This document shows, in pieces, positions 30,336 through 42,387 of a DNA stretch of 64,000 bases. The notes beneath the pieces were generated by a model. The model was not told where the DNA came from. It searched no databases and saw nothing but the letters and a program-made list of their open reading frames with translations. Made by a program: the position numbers and the translations under genes. The stretch's first letter is position 1. Each line of letters begins with the position of its first letter. The stretch comes from Solidesulfovibrio carbinoliphilus subsp. oakridgensis (GTDB taxonomy: Bacteria > Desulfobacterota > Desulfovibrionia > Desulfovibrionales > Desulfovibrionaceae): contig NZ_CM001368.1 in the NCBI RefSeq assembly GCF_000177215.2, forward strand, positions 1,116,001 through 1,180,000, read 5' to 3'.

Positions 30336-30587
30336 TTACTTTTTGGCGAAAAGCTTCTCCGGAAGCGGTTCTGGAGAGGCCACGACAACGGGATTCCCGT
30401 CCACCCGGCGCATGGCCAGGCTTGCCTCGGCCAGCCTGGCCACCACGGTCTGCGGCTCCATCGGCGCCACCGCCACCTCGACCCCGCGCGACGGCGCCAC
30501 CTGCTGGGCCGAAAATTCGGATGCATGGGCCGCATACAGTCCCGTTCCCACAATCACCGCTCCCATCATGTACAGATACCGCTTCAT
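30336..30587 (-). CDS. Small exported hypothetical protein
   Basis: The 83-residue product has a signal peptide (MKRYLYMMGAVIVGTGLYAA, cleavage near HAS) and a short charged body with no recognised domain. ATG 30587 follows a strong GGGAGAAGACC site and the gene has its own terminator, so expression is likely. Function unknown. Confidence 0.65.
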   Translation of the reverse strand: MKRYLYMMGAVIVGTGLYAAHASEFSAQQVAPSRGVEVAVAPMEPQTVVARLAEASLAMRRVDGNPVVVASPEPLPEKLFAKK

Positions 30588-30881
30588 GGTCTTCTCCCTG
30601 GTGCTGCGCCACCCCGGGCGGCGTTTCTCCAACAACCCCATGTCAACCAGAAGAGCCAGAAGCGTGCCAGGAATCATCTATAAAAAAATCAATTATTCCA
30701 ACCAGGAGCTCCCTCATTGTTTCATGGCTCACGGCCTTTCCCAAAAAAGGAGAGCTGCGACAGGAAAAATGCCCATATTTCAAGAATTGTATGCTGCGGA
30801 AACGATGAGACGGGGCAATGTTTTTCGCCCGGGCCGCACCGGGCAATGCCGGGGCGTTCCCGACGCCTGGCCCATCCGGCC

Positions 30882-31433
30882 CTAAAAGACCTCGGCCTCG
30901 AACCACAGGAGCGTGGTGTCCGGGTCCTTCCAGCAGCCGGGGGCGAGGCCGGCCTTGCGGCAGGTCTGGTCCAGAAAGGTCCGGCGGTCCCAGCCCCATT
31001 CCACCGGCACCTGGGGCAAAAGCAGCCCCGAGCGCATCCCCTGGCGCACCAGCAGCCCGTGCCGGCCGACTTCCACCAGCTCCGGGTCCGGGCACTCGGT
31101 CAAGGGACTCAGGATGGAGATTTCGACCGCCACGTTGTCGAATTCCGCCCGGGACAAGGGTGGAAACCGGGGATCGCCAAAAGCCGCCGCCTCGGCCATC
31201 TCGCCGATGGTTTCGAAAAGCGGCCGGTCGCCGACGATATGCCCGATGCAGCCCCGCAGGTGGCCGCCCACGGTCAGGGTGACAAAGGCGCCAAGGGGCT
31301 GGCGCAGGGTCTCGGTCGGCGCCGGCGGCGTCGCGGCCTCCCCGCCGGCCAGCCGGGCGGCGATGCGCTGCCGGACAAGCCCCTTCAAGTACTCCTTCTC
31401 TTTCTTGGTCAGGGAAAAATGAAAGGCAACCAT
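30882..31433 (-). CDS. AMMECR1-domain protein
   Basis: This 183-residue protein is one AMMECR1 domain with the characteristic LRGCIGHI (about 62-69) and RFPPLSRAEF. The family is conserved from archaea to man; its biochemical role is unsettled, though partners of MEMO/radical-SAM proteins are known. The ATG at 31433 follows GGGAGGATGCC; the longer opening is not supported. It follows an alpha/beta hydrolase gene on the same strand after 114 bases. Confidence 0.93.
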   Translation of the reverse strand: MVAFHFSLTKKEKEYLKGLVRQRIAARLAGGEAATPPAPTETLRQPLGAFVTLTVGGHLRGCIGHIVGDRPLFETIGEMAEAAAFGDPRFPPLSRAEFDNVAVEISILSPLTECPDPELVEVGRHGLLVRQGMRSGLLLPQVPVEWGWDRRTFLDQTCRKAGLAPGCWKDPDTTLLWFEAEVF

Positions 31434-31547
31434 GGCATCCTCCCGGTCGGGGTTCGACTCGCCGGCCGCCCGCCACCGGGACGGCCGGCGACGAGGTCCG
31501 GCCAGTGTGCGTCTTGCCGGGCTTCCTGGCAAGGGGGACAGCGTTTT

Positions 31548-32390
31548 TCAGCGGCACACTTCGCTCAAAAGGCCGTAGAACTCGCCGGGCATGGCCTGCA
31601 TCAGGAAATGGCAGTCCGTGGGAAAGGGCCGGGCCTCGATGGCGTGTTCGTGCAGGAAGGTCAGGGTTTCCGGGGCCACGTCCCGGCCATAGGCATAAAT
31701 GACGGGCAGGGTCAGGCCGGCGAGGGCCTCGCCGGCGGCGTGGCTCCACTTGCCGGGCAGGGCCTTGGCCACCCGGCGCACGGCCAGCACGGTCTGGAGA
31801 AAGGCGTCTTCGCGGCAGAAACGCAGGGAGGCGTAATAGTGGCGGCAAAAGGAGAAGCGGCCGAGATAGTCGCGGAAGACGAGCTGTTCGCGGAAATCCC
31901 GGTACCACTCCCCGAACCGGCCGGACAGCCGGGCCGCCTCGGCATGGGCGGTGATGAACGAACCGAAGCGGGTGATGGAAGCCTCGGCCAGGATAAGCCC
32001 CCCCACTTCGCCCGGCGCGGCGTCGCGGCAATAATAGATGGCCGGGATGCCCCCCACGGAATGCCCGACCAGATAGAGCGGGCTTGGCCGCAGGCCGTGG
32101 TATTCCTTCAGGTGGTCGAGCACGGCCCGGACGCGGCCGGTTGCGGCTTCCATGGAATAATCGCCCGTGGCCGGACTGGCGCCGTGGCCGGCCATGTCCG
32201 GGACAATGAGGCTTTTCCCGGCCAGGTAGCGGGTCTCGAAGGCGTCCTCGAAGGCCAGATGCGAATCGCCGAGGCCATGGAGGCAGCACACGGCCGGGGC
32301 CGGCCCGGCCATGATCCGGGCCCGGACGAAGACCGGCGCGTCGCGGGTCGGCACCACGACATCCAGGATTTCGTTGCCATTATTCCCCAT
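31548..32390 (-). CDS. Alpha/beta-hydrolase-fold protein
   Basis: The 280-residue protein has the oxyanion-hole motif HGLGDSH, the nucleophile elbow GHSVGG (Ser about 113), and a late Asp (YAYGRDV) and His (TDCHFLM) that could complete a triad. It lacks a signal peptide. Substrate unknown: an esterase, lipase or C-C hydrolase is possible. ATG 32390 was chosen over an in-frame TTG just before it. Confidence 0.88.
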   Translation of the reverse strand: MGNNGNEILDVVVPTRDAPVFVRARIMAGPAPAVCCLHGLGDSHLAFEDAFETRYLAGKSLIVPDMAGHGASPATGDYSMEAATGRVRAVLDHLKEYHGLRPSPLYLVGHSVGGIPAIYYCRDAAPGEVGGLILAEASITRFGSFITAHAEAARLSGRFGEWYRDFREQLVFRDYLGRFSFCRHYYASLRFCREDAFLQTVLAVRRVAKALPGKWSHAAGEALAGLTLPVIYAYGRDVAPETLTFLHEHAIEARPFPTDCHFLMQAMPGEFYGLLSEVCR

Positions 32391-32527
32391 CAAAGATTCC
32401 TTTCCCTCGTCTTGACCGGAACCCTGGCCAGGCGGTAATCGTATCGGACAACTTTTCGCCTCGTCAGCGGCCTCCCGGCTGCATGATGCGTAAACTGGTC
32501 GGCAACCTCTTATCGCGGGAAGGTTGG

Positions 32528-34306
32528 ATGAAATTCACGCTCTCGGCCAGAATGGGCCTCGGCTTCGGCCTTGTGCTCGCGGCCATGACCACCGGTGCCC
32601 TGGTCATGACCTTTTCCATGCGCGCCGTAAAGGAACGGGCGTCGGTCGTGCGCTCGGAAAGCCTGCCTCTGGCCGACGAGGCGGCGCGGATGCAGTTTTC
32701 GGCCGTCAACGTCCAGCAGTTCCTGACCGACGTCTCGGCCACGGGCGAGGAGGACGGCTTCGGCGAAGCCGAGGCGGCGGCCAAGGACTTCCGCGACGGC
32801 GTGGTCAAGTTCCGGGACCTGGGCCGGAACAGGAACGACCGGGCCATGCTGGCTGAAATCGAGGCCATTTCGAAGGATTTCGAGAGTATGTACGACGTCG
32901 GCGTGCGCATGGCCCGGGCCTACGTCAAGGAGGGCCGGCAGGCCGGCAATGTCCTCATGGAGGACTTCGACGCCCGAACCGAGGCTCTGGCCAAACGCAT
33001 CCATCCGCTCAAGGAACACCGGTTCCAGGAAGCCGACGACCAGGTCTCGGCCGTGGTCGCGGCCCTGGCCGCCGACCTCACGCTCCAGTACGTCCTGCTG
33101 GCCGTGTCGCTGGCCATCGGCGCGGTCACGGCCTGGCTGGTCTCGCGCGGCATCCTGCGCCAGCTCGGGGCCGAGCCCGAGGTGGTGGCCGCCATGGCCC
33201 GTGACGTGGCCGCCGGCCGTTTCGAGAATGTGCGCCAGGCCTGTGCCAGGATGGACCGGACCTGTGGCGTCATGTCGGCCATGGCCGACATGACGGAAAA
33301 GCTCCGGACCTCCTTTGACGAGATCGCGGCCCAAAAGGCCGCGGCAGAAGCCAAGACCGAAGAGGCCGATCGCAGCCGCCAGGCGGCGGAAAAGGCCATG
33401 GCCCAGGCCGAGCGCGCCCGCCTGGAAGGCATGGCCGAGGCCTCCAACCGCCTGGAGGCCCTGACCGATGCCGTGGCCCAGGCCGGAAACGCCTTGACCG
33501 GCCGGGTGGCCCAGGTGACGGAAGGCACTTCCCGCCAGCACGACCGCACGGCCGTGACGGCCACGGCCATGGAAGAGATGAACGCCACCGTCCTCGACGT
33601 GGCCAAAACCGCGGCCCGGGCCTCGGAAAGCGCCAGCGCCGCCCGGGAAGGCGCGCGCGAAGGGCTTGACGCCACCGAGGAAGTGTCCCGGTCCATCGAC
33701 CGGGTCCGGGAGCTCTCGGTCGGGCTCAAGGCCAGCCTCGACACCCTGGGCGAGCGGGCCAAGGGCATCACCGCCATCATGAACGTCATTTCCGACATCG
33801 CGGATCAGACCAACCTGCTGGCCTTAAACGCCGCCATCGAGGCCGCCCGGGCCGGGGACGCCGGCCGGGGATTTGCCGTGGTGGCCGACGAGGTCAGAAA
33901 GCTCGCCGAAAAGACCATGCAGGCCACCGGCGAGGTGGCCTCCGTGGTTTCGGCCATCAACGACGGGGTCCGGGAAAACGTGTCCGGCATGGACGCGGCC
34001 GTGGTCGCGGTAGCCTCGGCCACGGACCTGGCCGGCCGGGCCGGGAAGTCCCTGCGCCATATCGTGTCCATGGTCGAAACGACCACCGACGAAATCCGCT
34101 CCATCGCCACGGCCTCGGAACAGCAGTCCGCGGCCTCGGGGGAGATCAACCGGGCCCTGACCGACATCCGGCTGATTTCCGAGGAAACGAGCCGGGACAT
34201 GGCCGAGGCCCACGCGGAACTCTCGCACCTGTCCCGATCGGCGGCCGACCTGGCCGGGCTGCTCGACAGCCTGCGCCGTGAAGCGGCCGCCGCCCTGCCG
34301 GCCTGA
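32528..34306 (+). CDS. Methyl-accepting chemotaxis protein
   Basis: This 592-residue receptor has a first membrane helix (about 10-30), a periplasmic four-helix-like domain with heavily charged helices, a second helix (about 187-207), a degenerate HAMP region and an MCP signalling domain with [23 protein letters not shown]. Ligand unknown. ATG 32528 follows GGAAGG; 15 in-frame residues upstream look untranslated. It converges with the MCP-hemerythrin gene across a shared terminator. Confidence 0.93.
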   Translation: MKFTLSARMGLGFGLVLAAMTTGALVMTFSMRAVKERASVVRSESLPLADEAARMQFSAVNVQQFLTDVSATGEEDGFGEAEAAAKDFRDGVVKFRDLGRNRNDRAMLAEIEAISKDFESMYDVGVRMARAYVKEGRQAGNVLMEDFDARTEALAKRIHPLKEHRFQEADDQVSAVVAALAADLTLQYVLLAVSLAIGAVTAWLVSRGILRQLGAEPEVVAAMARDVAAGRFENVRQACARMDRTCGVMSAMADMTEKLRTSFDEIAAQKAAAEAKTEEADRSRQAAEKAMAQAERARLEGMAEASNRLEALTDAVAQAGNALTGRVAQVTEGTSRQHDRTAVTATAMEEMNATVLDVAKTAARASESASAAREGAREGLDATEEVSRSIDRVRELSVGLKASLDTLGERAKGITAIMNVISDIADQTNLLALNAAIEAARAGDAGRGFAVVADEVRKLAEKTMQATGEVASVVSAINDGVRENVSGMDAAVVAVASATDLAGRAGKSLRHIVSMVETTTDEIRSIATASEQQSAASGEINRALTDIRLISEETSRDMAEAHAELSHLSRSAADLAGLLDSLRREAAAALPA

Positions 34307-34339
34307 GCCGCCCGACACCGGTTCCCCTTCCCGAAAACA

Positions 34340-34376
34340 AAAAGCCCGGACCGCGTGCACGTGGTCCGGGCTTTTT
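34340..34376. terminator. Bidirectional terminator between convergent chemoreceptors
   Basis: Stem AAAGCCCGGACC/GGTCCGGGCTTT flanked by A-run and T-run. Confidence 0.88.
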
Positions 34377-34393
34377 CCTGTCCGTGGCCGGGG

Positions 34394-36814
34394 CTAGTTG
34401 ACGCCCCGCTCGTTAAAAAAGGCGCTGTATTTCTGGTCCGTGCCCTTGATGTGCCCGACAAGCCAGTTTTTGAGGAAGTTCATGACCTCGGTGGTCAAGG
34501 CGGCCCGGTTGCTGCGGAAGTCGTTGCCAAAGGCGATGACCTTGTCGACGAAGGCCTCGTGTTCTTTCCGGTGGTTGCGGTAGGCGGGGTACTTGTACTG
34601 CTCCATGAGCTTTTCCTCGTACCCGAAATGCTCGACCGCGTAGTTTTCGAGTTCCCGCAGGATCGCCTCCACCTGGTCCTTGCCCTTGCCCGAGCGCATG
34701 GCCTCGTGCAGGTCGCAGATCATACCCACCAGTTTCTGGTGCTGCCCGTCGATCTCGCCGATGCCGACAGCCAGGGACTGGTCCCACTGCAGGATGCCGC
34801 CGCCGATGGAGCAGGCCGCCGCCCCGCCGTTGCCCGACGCTTTGGCGGCAGCCGGTTTTCCGAAGGCAGCAGGCGTTTTGGCCGACATCGGGCGCGGCGC
34901 GGCCGGCCTGGCCGGGGCCGGACGCGAAGCCGGCAGGGCCTTGGCCGCAGGCCGGGAGGCGGAAAACGATCCGGCCGGGGCCGGCCGGGAGGCGGCCAGG
35001 GATTTTGCGCCCGGCCTGGACGGCGGCAAGGCGGCACGGACCGGCGCCCGGGACGCGGCCACGGCGCGCGGCGGCGTCGGCACCACGCGGCGGGTGGCGG
35101 TCGTATCCCCGGTCATCTGCCGGATGACCTCGTCGAGTTCGCCCGACAGGGCGGAGAGGGCGGCGAGGGCCGCTGTCGCCACTTCCATGCCGTCGGCCGT
35201 TTCGTTGGCGATGCGGTTGACCTCTTCCACCGCCCGGTTGATCTCCTCGGAAGTCGCGGACTGCTGCTCCGAGGCCGTGGCGATGGACGCGACCTGGGAG
35301 GCCGTCACATCGACGATGCCCACGATCTCGTCCATGAACCGGCCCGAGTCGGCAGCGGCCCGGGTGCTTTCCTCGATGCCCGAGGCGGCCGATTCCACGG
35401 CCGCGATATTCTCCCGCGCCTGCCCCTGGATGGAAACCACGGCGTTGCCCACCTCCTTGGTCGCGGCCATGGTCTTTTCGGCGAGCTTTCTGACCTCGTC
35501 GGCCACCACGGCAAATCCCCGGCCGGCATCCCCGGCCCGGGCGGCCTCGATGGCGGCGTTTAAGGCCAGCAGGTTGGTCTGGTCCGCAATGTCGGAAATG
35601 ACGTTCATGATGTGGCCGATGTTGTCGGCCTGCTGCCCAAGGCGCGTCATGGACTCCTTGAGGTCAAGGATGCGGGTGCGGATGGTCTCGATGGAACTGA
35701 CGGCCGAACGCACGCCCTCGGCTCCGGTCAGGGCCTTGCCCTTGGCCCCGTCGGCGCTGGCCGCGGCGGCGGCCGCGTTTCTGGCCACCTCGAGGACGGT
35801 GGAGTTCATCTCTTCCATGGCCGTGGCCGTCTCGATCATGCGGTCGCGCTGGTGCTGGGCCCCGCTTGCGACCTGCTCGGCCTGGACCAGCAGGTTCGAG
35901 GACTCGTCCATCACGGATTGGGAAACGGAGCGGGCCTTGCCGGCGGCTTCGTTCATGCGGTCCAGCAGTTCCGTGGTGCGGCTTTCCTGCTCCCTGGCGG
36001 CGGCCAGGGCCGCCTGGGTTTCTGCGGTCTGCAATTCGCAGGCCCGGCCCTTCTCCCGGGCCTCGGCCATTTCCTTCTCCAGGGAGGCCACCATCCGCGA
36101 CATGGCGTCGCGCAGCTCGGCCAGTTCCGGCGGATAGCCGCCGGCGGCCACGGCCTTGAGGTTGCCGCCGGCAACAGCCGCAGCGTATTCCCCGAGCCGG
36201 GCCAGGGGCCCGGTCAGGGTGCGGCCGAGCAGGGCCAGCACGGCGATGAAGACCGCCGCCCCCAGGGCCATGCCGGCCGCCTGGACGGTCATCAGCCGTT
36301 CGAGGTCGCCTTCGTTGTCCTTTTGCAGGCGGCCGACGGCCTTGTCCAGGGCCATGGCCACGGCGTTGGCCGAGGCCATGATCTGGTCGGCCGTGGCGGC
36401 GTCGTCGCGGGTCAGGGCGGTCTCCACCACGGCGGCGAATTCCTTGAACCGGTGGCCCGCGTCTTGGAAAAGCGCGGCCGTATCCCGGTCCGGAACCGGA
36501 ATGTGGAACCGGGTCTGGCCGATGGCGTAGTCGCCACCCGTGATGAGAACCAGCTGGGCCCTTTCCAGGGCTCCCAGGCGGGAACGGACCTCGTCGGCCA
36601 CGGACGAGGCGGTGCCCTGGGCCTTGGCCTGGCGCAGGCGGGCCAGGCTGTCCTTGCCGATTTCGTGAACCATGGACCGCTGCAGGGCGGTCAGGTCAAT
36701 GGCTTCCCCATCCGCCTTCTGGTCGGAAACCAGTGTCCAGGTCGTGGCGAACATGGCGCAGCTCAGCAAAAACAGGATCCCGAGAGAGCAGAGGATTTGC
36801 GTGCGGATTCTCAT
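34394..36814 (-). CDS. Chemoreceptor fused to bacteriohemerythrin (DcrH-like)
   Basis: The 806-residue protein has two membrane helices (about 7-27 and 182-200), a small periplasmic domain, HAMP, an MCP domain with [23 protein letters not shown], a Pro/Ala/Ser linker with repeated SRPA-type units (about 590-665) and a C-terminal bacteriohemerythrin domain. All hemerythrin iron ligands appear present: H in GQHQKL, H in DLHEAM, HFGYEE, HRKEHE, and HIKGTD. This is the layout of DcrH, an oxygen-sensing receptor of Desulfovibrio, so aerotaxis away from oxygen is likely. ATG 36814 follows AAGGAG. Confidence 0.95.
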   Translation of the reverse strand: MRIRTQILCSLGILFLLSCAMFATTWTLVSDQKADGEAIDLTALQRSMVHEIGKDSLARLRQAKAQGTASSVADEVRSRLGALERAQLVLITGGDYAIGQTRFHIPVPDRDTAALFQDAGHRFKEFAAVVETALTRDDAATADQIMASANAVAMALDKAVGRLQKDNEGDLERLMTVQAAGMALGAAVFIAVLALLGRTLTGPLARLGEYAAAVAGGNLKAVAAGGYPPELAELRDAMSRMVASLEKEMAEAREKGRACELQTAETQAALAAAREQESRTTELLDRMNEAAGKARSVSQSVMDESSNLLVQAEQVASGAQHQRDRMIETATAMEEMNSTVLEVARNAAAAAASADGAKGKALTGAEGVRSAVSSIETIRTRILDLKESMTRLGQQADNIGHIMNVISDIADQTNLLALNAAIEAARAGDAGRGFAVVADEVRKLAEKTMAATKEVGNAVVSIQGQARENIAAVESAASGIEESTRAAADSGRFMDEIVGIVDVTASQVASIATASEQQSATSEEINRAVEEVNRIANETADGMEVATAALAALSALSGELDEVIRQMTGDTTATRRVVPTPPRAVAASRAPVRAALPPSRPGAKSLAASRPAPAGSFSASRPAAKALPASRPAPARPAAPRPMSAKTPAAFGKPAAAKASGNGGAAACSIGGGILQWDQSLAVGIGEIDGQHQKLVGMICDLHEAMRSGKGKDQVEAILRELENYAVEHFGYEEKLMEQYKYPAYRNHRKEHEAFVDKVIAFGNDFRSNRAALTTEVMNFLKNWLVGHIKGTDQKYSAFFNERGVN

Positions 36815-36915
36815 GGTGAATCTCCTTGTCCGGCCGGTTGGCCGGAAACATCAGAACGAGCCCGAGCCAGGCCGTTCGAGCATGAGGCCCCGACCAAAGT
36901 CAATGCACATTTTTG

Positions 36916-37701
36916 TTATCGAAAAAGTGCGGTTGCGGTGGAAAGGAGTTGTTCCAGTTCGGCATCGCGAAGCGACAGCCGTTTTCGCAGCCGGCCGATC
37001 TCTTCGCCCGGATCGAACAACGGATAATCGCTGCCAAAGAGGATGCGGTCGCGGGGATGGCCGGAAACGATGCGCGACAGGGTGTCGTCATCGATGAAGG
37101 CAAGTGTGCTCGACGTGTCGATATAGACGTTTTTGCCGACCAGATGCTCGAGGGCGTACTGCCAGTGGAGATAGCCGCCCATGTGGGCGGCGATGACGGT
37201 CAGGTTCGGGAAGTCGCGCAAAATGGCCGCCACCTTGGCCGGGCAGGAGTTGTTCTCGGCCGGCGGCAGCCGGTCGCCCACGTGGAGCATGACCACGAAC
37301 CGCCCCGAGAGGGCCTCGAAGATGGGCCACAGCTTGCGGTCGTCCAGGCGGAAACCCTGGAAATCCGCGTGGAACTTGATGCCCTTGATGCCGGACCGCC
37401 ACAGCCGGTCGAGTTCGCGCTCGAAATCCGGAAAATCGGTGTGCAGTGTGCCGAAGGCCAGGACCTCGGGATATTCGCGGTGGATGCGAATGGCCCAGTT
37501 GTTGGCCGGGACGACTTGGGCCGGGGCCGTGGCCGCGTTGTGGACCACCACCCGGTCCAACCCCGCCTTTTTGGCCCGGGCGAGCAGGTCGTCGATCTGG
37601 CCGGTGCCGACGGGGTGGATGCCATAGTGGTCTTCAAGCTGCGTGAGGACCTTGTTCGCGATCTTCGGATGATAGGCGTGCGTATGGATGTCAATGAACA
37701 T
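36916..37701 (-). CDS. Amidohydrolase-family protein
   Basis: This 261-residue protein starts MFIDIHTHAYHP, the metal-binding HxH of the amidohydrolase-2 superfamily. It also has GIKFH, MLHVGD, AAHMGG and FGSDYPL, the usual later metal and catalytic positions. The family hydrolyses or decarboxylates small organic acids and lactones; the substrate here is unknown. It is the last gene of the aminotransferase-hom-apgM-thioesterase cluster, 32 bases downstream of the thioesterase. Confidence 0.88.
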   Translation of the reverse strand: MFIDIHTHAYHPKIANKVLTQLEDHYGIHPVGTGQIDDLLARAKKAGLDRVVVHNAATAPAQVVPANNWAIRIHREYPEVLAFGTLHTDFPDFERELDRLWRSGIKGIKFHADFQGFRLDDRKLWPIFEALSGRFVVMLHVGDRLPPAENNSCPAKVAAILRDFPNLTVIAAHMGGYLHWQYALEHLVGKNVYIDTSSTLAFIDDDTLSRIVSGHPRDRILFGSDYPLFDPGEEIGRLRKRLSLRDAELEQLLSTATALFR

Positions 37702-37733
37702 GATGGTGCCAAGTCGGAGAAAAGGAAGGAAGG

Positions 37734-38168
37734 TTACACGGAAAAGAGGCTGCGAAGCCAATCCGGGACGGCAATGGGCCTGCCCTCGGGCGAGGTGCAG
37801 GCGTGGAGGGTCTCGCCGGCGGCCAGGAGGACCCCGTCGTCCGGCGGACCGAAAACCTGATAGACAAAGGTGACCGAGGCCCGGCCCCAGGCGGCCACGC
37901 CGGCCCGGACCACGATGTCCTCATCATAATGGGCGGGCCGGAGGTAGCGGACGGCCATGTCGCGCACCGGCAGCCAGACCCCCCGCGCCTCCACTGCGGC
38001 GTAGCTCATGCCGCGCTCGCGGATGAACCGGCCTCTGGCCTGCTCGAACCAGTGGGGATAGTGGCCGTAGTAGGCATAGCCCATGCGGTCGGTCTCGCCG
38101 TAGGAAACGGTCAGGCGCAGCCGGGTGTCCGGCCGGGGGAAGCCTTCGGGCTTGAGAATGAGGGCCAT
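37734..38168 (-). CDS. Acyl-CoA thioesterase, YbgC/4HBT type
   Basis: This 144-residue hot-dog-fold protein has the YbgC-type active segment YGETDRMGYAYYGHYPHWFE, with its early acidic residue and Tyr/His positions. It should hydrolyse short acyl-CoA or related thioesters. It starts 6 bases after the apgM-like stop, so cotranslation is likely. Confidence 0.88.
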   Translation of the reverse strand: MALILKPEGFPRPDTRLRLTVSYGETDRMGYAYYGHYPHWFEQARGRFIRERGMSYAAVEARGVWLPVRDMAVRYLRPAHYDEDIVVRAGVAAWGRASVTFVYQVFGPPDDGVLLAAGETLHACTSPEGRPIAVPDWLRSLFSV

Positions 38169-38174
38169 GGCTGC

Positions 38175-39374
38175 CTAGCGGCTCCAGGCCGCGGCCTCGG
38201 GCAGCAACCTGTGGCCGGGCGCGACCACAAGGCCCGTTTTCCCGGCTTCTCGTTCGCTAAACGCCGCCGCGCCGCATGGGGTCACGCCCCGCTTCCAGAA
38301 AAGAAACGGTACGGGATCGGCCGTATGGGTGCGGATGGCAATGGGCGTCGGGTGGTCGCAGGCGATCAGAAAGGCGGCCTCGCCGCCCAGGGCTTCGAGC
38401 ATGGGACCGACCACCCGGGCGTCGAACCGGGCCACGGCCTCGGTCTTGCCGGCCGCATCGCCGCCATGCCCGCACTCGTCCGGGGCCTCGACATGGACGA
38501 AGACGAAGTCCCCGTCTTTTAAAAATTCCAGGGCCGCCGCCACCTTGCCCTCGTAGTTGGTCTCGAGGAGCCCCGTGGCTCCGGGCACATCCAAGACAGC
38601 CATGCCGGCCGCCCGGCCAAGGCCCTTGACCAGATCGACGGCCGACACCACCGCCCCGCGAAGGCCGAAGGTGGCCGTAAAATCCGGCAGCGTAAGCGCC
38701 CTGCCCTGTCCCCACGGCCACACGGCATTGGCCTTGCTCGCATTGTCCGGCCCGGCCAGGACCTTGGCGGCGCAGGCGGCAAAGTCCCACAGGGCGGGCG
38801 CACGCCGCAGTTCCGCCAGATCCGGGGCGATGCCCTGGTCCGTGATGTCGTGGGGCGGCCGCACCGCCACCCGGGCCTCTTCCCGGCCGGCCGCTCCCTT
38901 GGCTACGAGCAGGTGGCGGTACTGGATGCCGGGATGGAGCTCGTAGCCGTCCGGACAGCACTCCCGGCCGATCCGCTCCACCAGGGCCCGGGACACGTCG
39001 GTGGCGATGTGGCCGGCCGAATAGTCGCGCATGAGCCCCGTATCGGCGAATTCGCTGACGGCAACGGTATTGAGCCGGAATACCACGTCGTCCGGATCCA
39101 GGGCCAGGCCCATGGCCGCCGCCTCGATGGGGCCGCGCCCGGTATGGTGGACGGCCGGGTCAAAACCCAGAAGCGACATGTTGGCCACGTCCGACCCCGG
39201 AGCCATGCCGTCCGGCACGGTCCGGCACAGGCCGAGCATGCCCTCCCGGGCCAGCCGGTCCATGTGCGGCGTGGGGGCCGCCTCCATGGGCGTTTTTCCG
39301 CCCAGGGCGGCAACCGGCTCGTCGCCCATGCCGTCGGCGATGAGGAAGACCAACTTGGAAGTGGGAACAGACAA
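38175..39374 (-). CDS. apgM: ApgM/COG3635-type phosphoglycerate-mutase-like protein, possible homoserine kinase
   Basis: The 399-residue protein belongs to the alkaline-phosphatase-superfamily, cofactor-independent phosphoglycerate mutase class: FLIADGMGDEP near the N terminus, SDVANMSLLGFDP with the phospho-Ser region, EAPDECGHGGD and ACDHPTP as metal sites. It begins at a TTG with GGAGG six bases upstream; the RBS falls in the edge of repeat R2. It lies between homoserine dehydrogenase and a thioesterase. Members of this family next to hom have been proposed as an alternative homoserine kinase; I cannot decide between the two roles from sequence. Confidence 0.88.
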   Translation of the reverse strand: MSVPTSKLVFLIADGMGDEPVAALGGKTPMEAAPTPHMDRLAREGMLGLCRTVPDGMAPGSDVANMSLLGFDPAVHHTGRGPIEAAAMGLALDPDDVVFRLNTVAVSEFADTGLMRDYSAGHIATDVSRALVERIGRECCPDGYELHPGIQYRHLLVAKGAAGREEARVAVRPPHDITDQGIAPDLAELRRAPALWDFAACAAKVLAGPDNASKANAVWPWGQGRALTLPDFTATFGLRGAVVSAVDLVKGLGRAAGMAVLDVPGATGLLETNYEGKVAAALEFLKDGDFVFVHVEAPDECGHGGDAAGKTEAVARFDARVVGPMLEALGGEAAFLIACDHPTPIAIRTHTADPVPFLFWKRGVTPCGAAAFSEREAGKTGLVVAPGHRLLPEAAAWSR

Positions 39375-39377
39375 AAG

Positions 39378-39612
39378 ATGCCTCCGGCGGCCAGAGAGAA
39401 ACTTTTTGAAAAAAGTTTCTCTCTGGACTCTCTTCAAAAACTTTTGGCGCGCTTCGCGTCGGACGCGGCAGCGGCGCGGTTCCTGCGGCGACCATCCGGC
39501 CCGGGCCGGCTTTCCTCCCGCTCCCCGCTGCAACGACAGGAGCCTGGGAGACGTTTCAAACCCCGCCGAGGGGGTCCGGGGGGATCATCCCCCCGGCGGG
39601 TCCAGGGCAGCG
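39378..39612. repeat. Composite intergenic repeat (copy R2)
   Basis: The hom-apgM spacer has GCCTCCGGCGGCC, a 17-base perfect hairpin with T5/A6 centre (39391-39426), a segment CAAAAACTTTTGG then GCTTCGCGTCGG, and the GGGGTCCGGGGGGATCATCC palindrome (about 39570-39603). This is the same order as in R1, about 36 kb away. Confidence 0.78.
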
Positions 39613-39619
39613 CCCCGGC

Positions 39620-40917
39620 CTACAGGACCCGGAAGTGCACGGTGCCGGGTTTGATGAACGGCATGGCGGCGGCGTCTTCGAGCACGCCCTTGATGGCCCG
39701 GGTGGGGGCCTCGTGGGTCAGGAAGACGATGGGCACGTAGCCGTCCTCGGGTTCGCCCTTTTGCACGGCCTGCCGGATGCTGACGCCGTGGACGCCCATG
39801 GATTTGGAGATGGCGGCCATGACGCCCGGCTGGTCCTTGACCGTGAAATGGACGTAATGCGGGCTTACGGCCTCGTCCGGATCGGGCAGGTCCGCGTCCG
39901 GCAGGGGCTCGGCCAGAAAGCCGGTGTTGTTGGGGATCATGCCTTCCCGGGCCAGAGCCAGGATGTCGGCCAGGACGGCGCTGCCGGTCGGCAGGTCCCC
40001 GGCTCCCTTGCCGTGGAGGATGATGGGCCCCGAGGCGTCGCCTTCGACACGCACGGCGTTAAACGCCCCCTTGACGCTGGCCAGGAGGAAATCCTTGTGC
40101 ACCAGCATCGGATAGACGCCGGCGGCGAGCTTGCCGTCCACGTCCCGGACCTGGCCGATAAGCTTTATGGTGTAGCCAAATTCGCCGGCGAACCGGATGT
40201 CCTCGGGCGTGACCCGGGTGATGCCCTCGACCGGCAGCCTGGAAAGAGGCAGATTCTGGCCATAGGCGAGGCGGATGAGCAAAATGAGCTTGTGGGCCGC
40301 GTCAATGCCCTGGATGTCCAGGGTCGGGTCGCACTCGGCGTAGCCCTTGGCCTGGGCCTGGCACAGGGCATCGGCAAAGGACAGGCCGGCGTCGCTCATG
40401 TTGCTCAGGATATAGTTGGCCGTGCCGTTTAAAATGCCGATGATGCTTTGGATGCGGTTGCCGGCCAGGGAGGATTTCAGGGTCTCGACAATGGGCACGG
40501 CGCCGGCGCAGCTGGCCTCGTAGTAGAGGCCAAGCCCCTTTTGCGCAGCTAAGGTGAAAAGCTCCGGCCCGCGTTCGGCGAGCAGGGCCTTGTTGGCCGA
40601 AACCACGTGCTTGCCGGCCGAAAGCGCCTTGTGGATAAGGTCAAAGGCGGCGTCCAGGCCGCCGATGAGCTCGACCACGATATCGATGTCCGGGTCCGTG
40701 ACCAGGGCGTCGGGATCGGTGGTCAACTCCGTGCCCGGGCCGAGGGCCACGGCCCGGGGCTTGGCCAGGTCGCGGACCAGGACCTTCTTGACGACCACAC
40801 GACGCCCAAGACGCCTGGCAATCCAGTCGGCGTTGCGCTCTAAGATGGACACAAGGCCGGACCCGACAGTGCCGAGTCCGGCCAGCCCGATGCGGACGGG
40901 AGCGTCTGTTACGGCGT

Positions 40918-40921
<4 letters not shown>
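39620..40921 (-). CDS. hom: Homoserine dehydrogenase
   Basis: This 433-residue enzyme reduces aspartate semialdehyde to homoserine, the branch to threonine and methionine. It has the NAD(P)-binding [11 protein letters not shown], catalytic-domain [13 protein letters not shown] and [11 protein letters not shown], and a C-terminal ACT domain (about 355-430, [14 protein letters not shown]), so feedback control by an amino acid such as threonine is likely. ATG 40921 overlaps the aminotransferase stop as ATGA, indicating coupling. Confidence 0.97.
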
Positions 40922-42090
<1,169 letters not shown>

Positions 42091-42205
42091 GCCCTGGACT
42101 CCTTTTGAGGGGGGCTCGTTTCAGGCGAAAGGTGAGCATATCCGCGGGGCAGGGGCTCTGTAAAGAGCGGGAATGGGTTCTGATGCGGGCGCTGCATATT
42201 TTTTC

Positions 42206-42234
42206 TTGACCTGGGCCGGGCAAACATTTATTCC
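42206..42234 (+). promoter_or_regulatory. Putative promoter of tRNA-Ser
   Basis: TTGACC, 17 bases, TATTCC, ending 10 bases before the tRNA. Confidence 0.6.
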
Positions 42235-42244
42235 GCCGTTTTGC

Positions 42245-42338
42245 GGAGAGGTGGCCGAGCTGGCCGAAGGCGCTCGCCTGCTAAGCGGGTAACGGGGGTA
42301 AACCCTGTTCGAGGGTTCGAATCCCTCCCTCTCCGCCA
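42245..42338 (+). tRNA. tRNA-Ser (anticodon GCU)
   Basis: GGAGAGG pairs with CCTCTCC as acceptor stem; the anticodon loop is CTGCTAA (GCT); a long variable arm and the GGTTCGAATCC T-arm follow. The CCA is encoded (42336-42338). A terminator follows. The accessory-looking DNA begins just downstream. Confidence 0.96.
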
Positions 42339-42359
42339 GATTTTTCTGTTTTTATTGAG

Positions 42360-42387
42360 AAAAGCCGTCCCACACAGGGCGGCTTTT
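42360..42387 (+). terminator. Terminator of tRNA-Ser
   Basis: AAAAGCCGTCC/GGGCGGCTTTT with one mismatch and a T-run. Confidence 0.75.
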
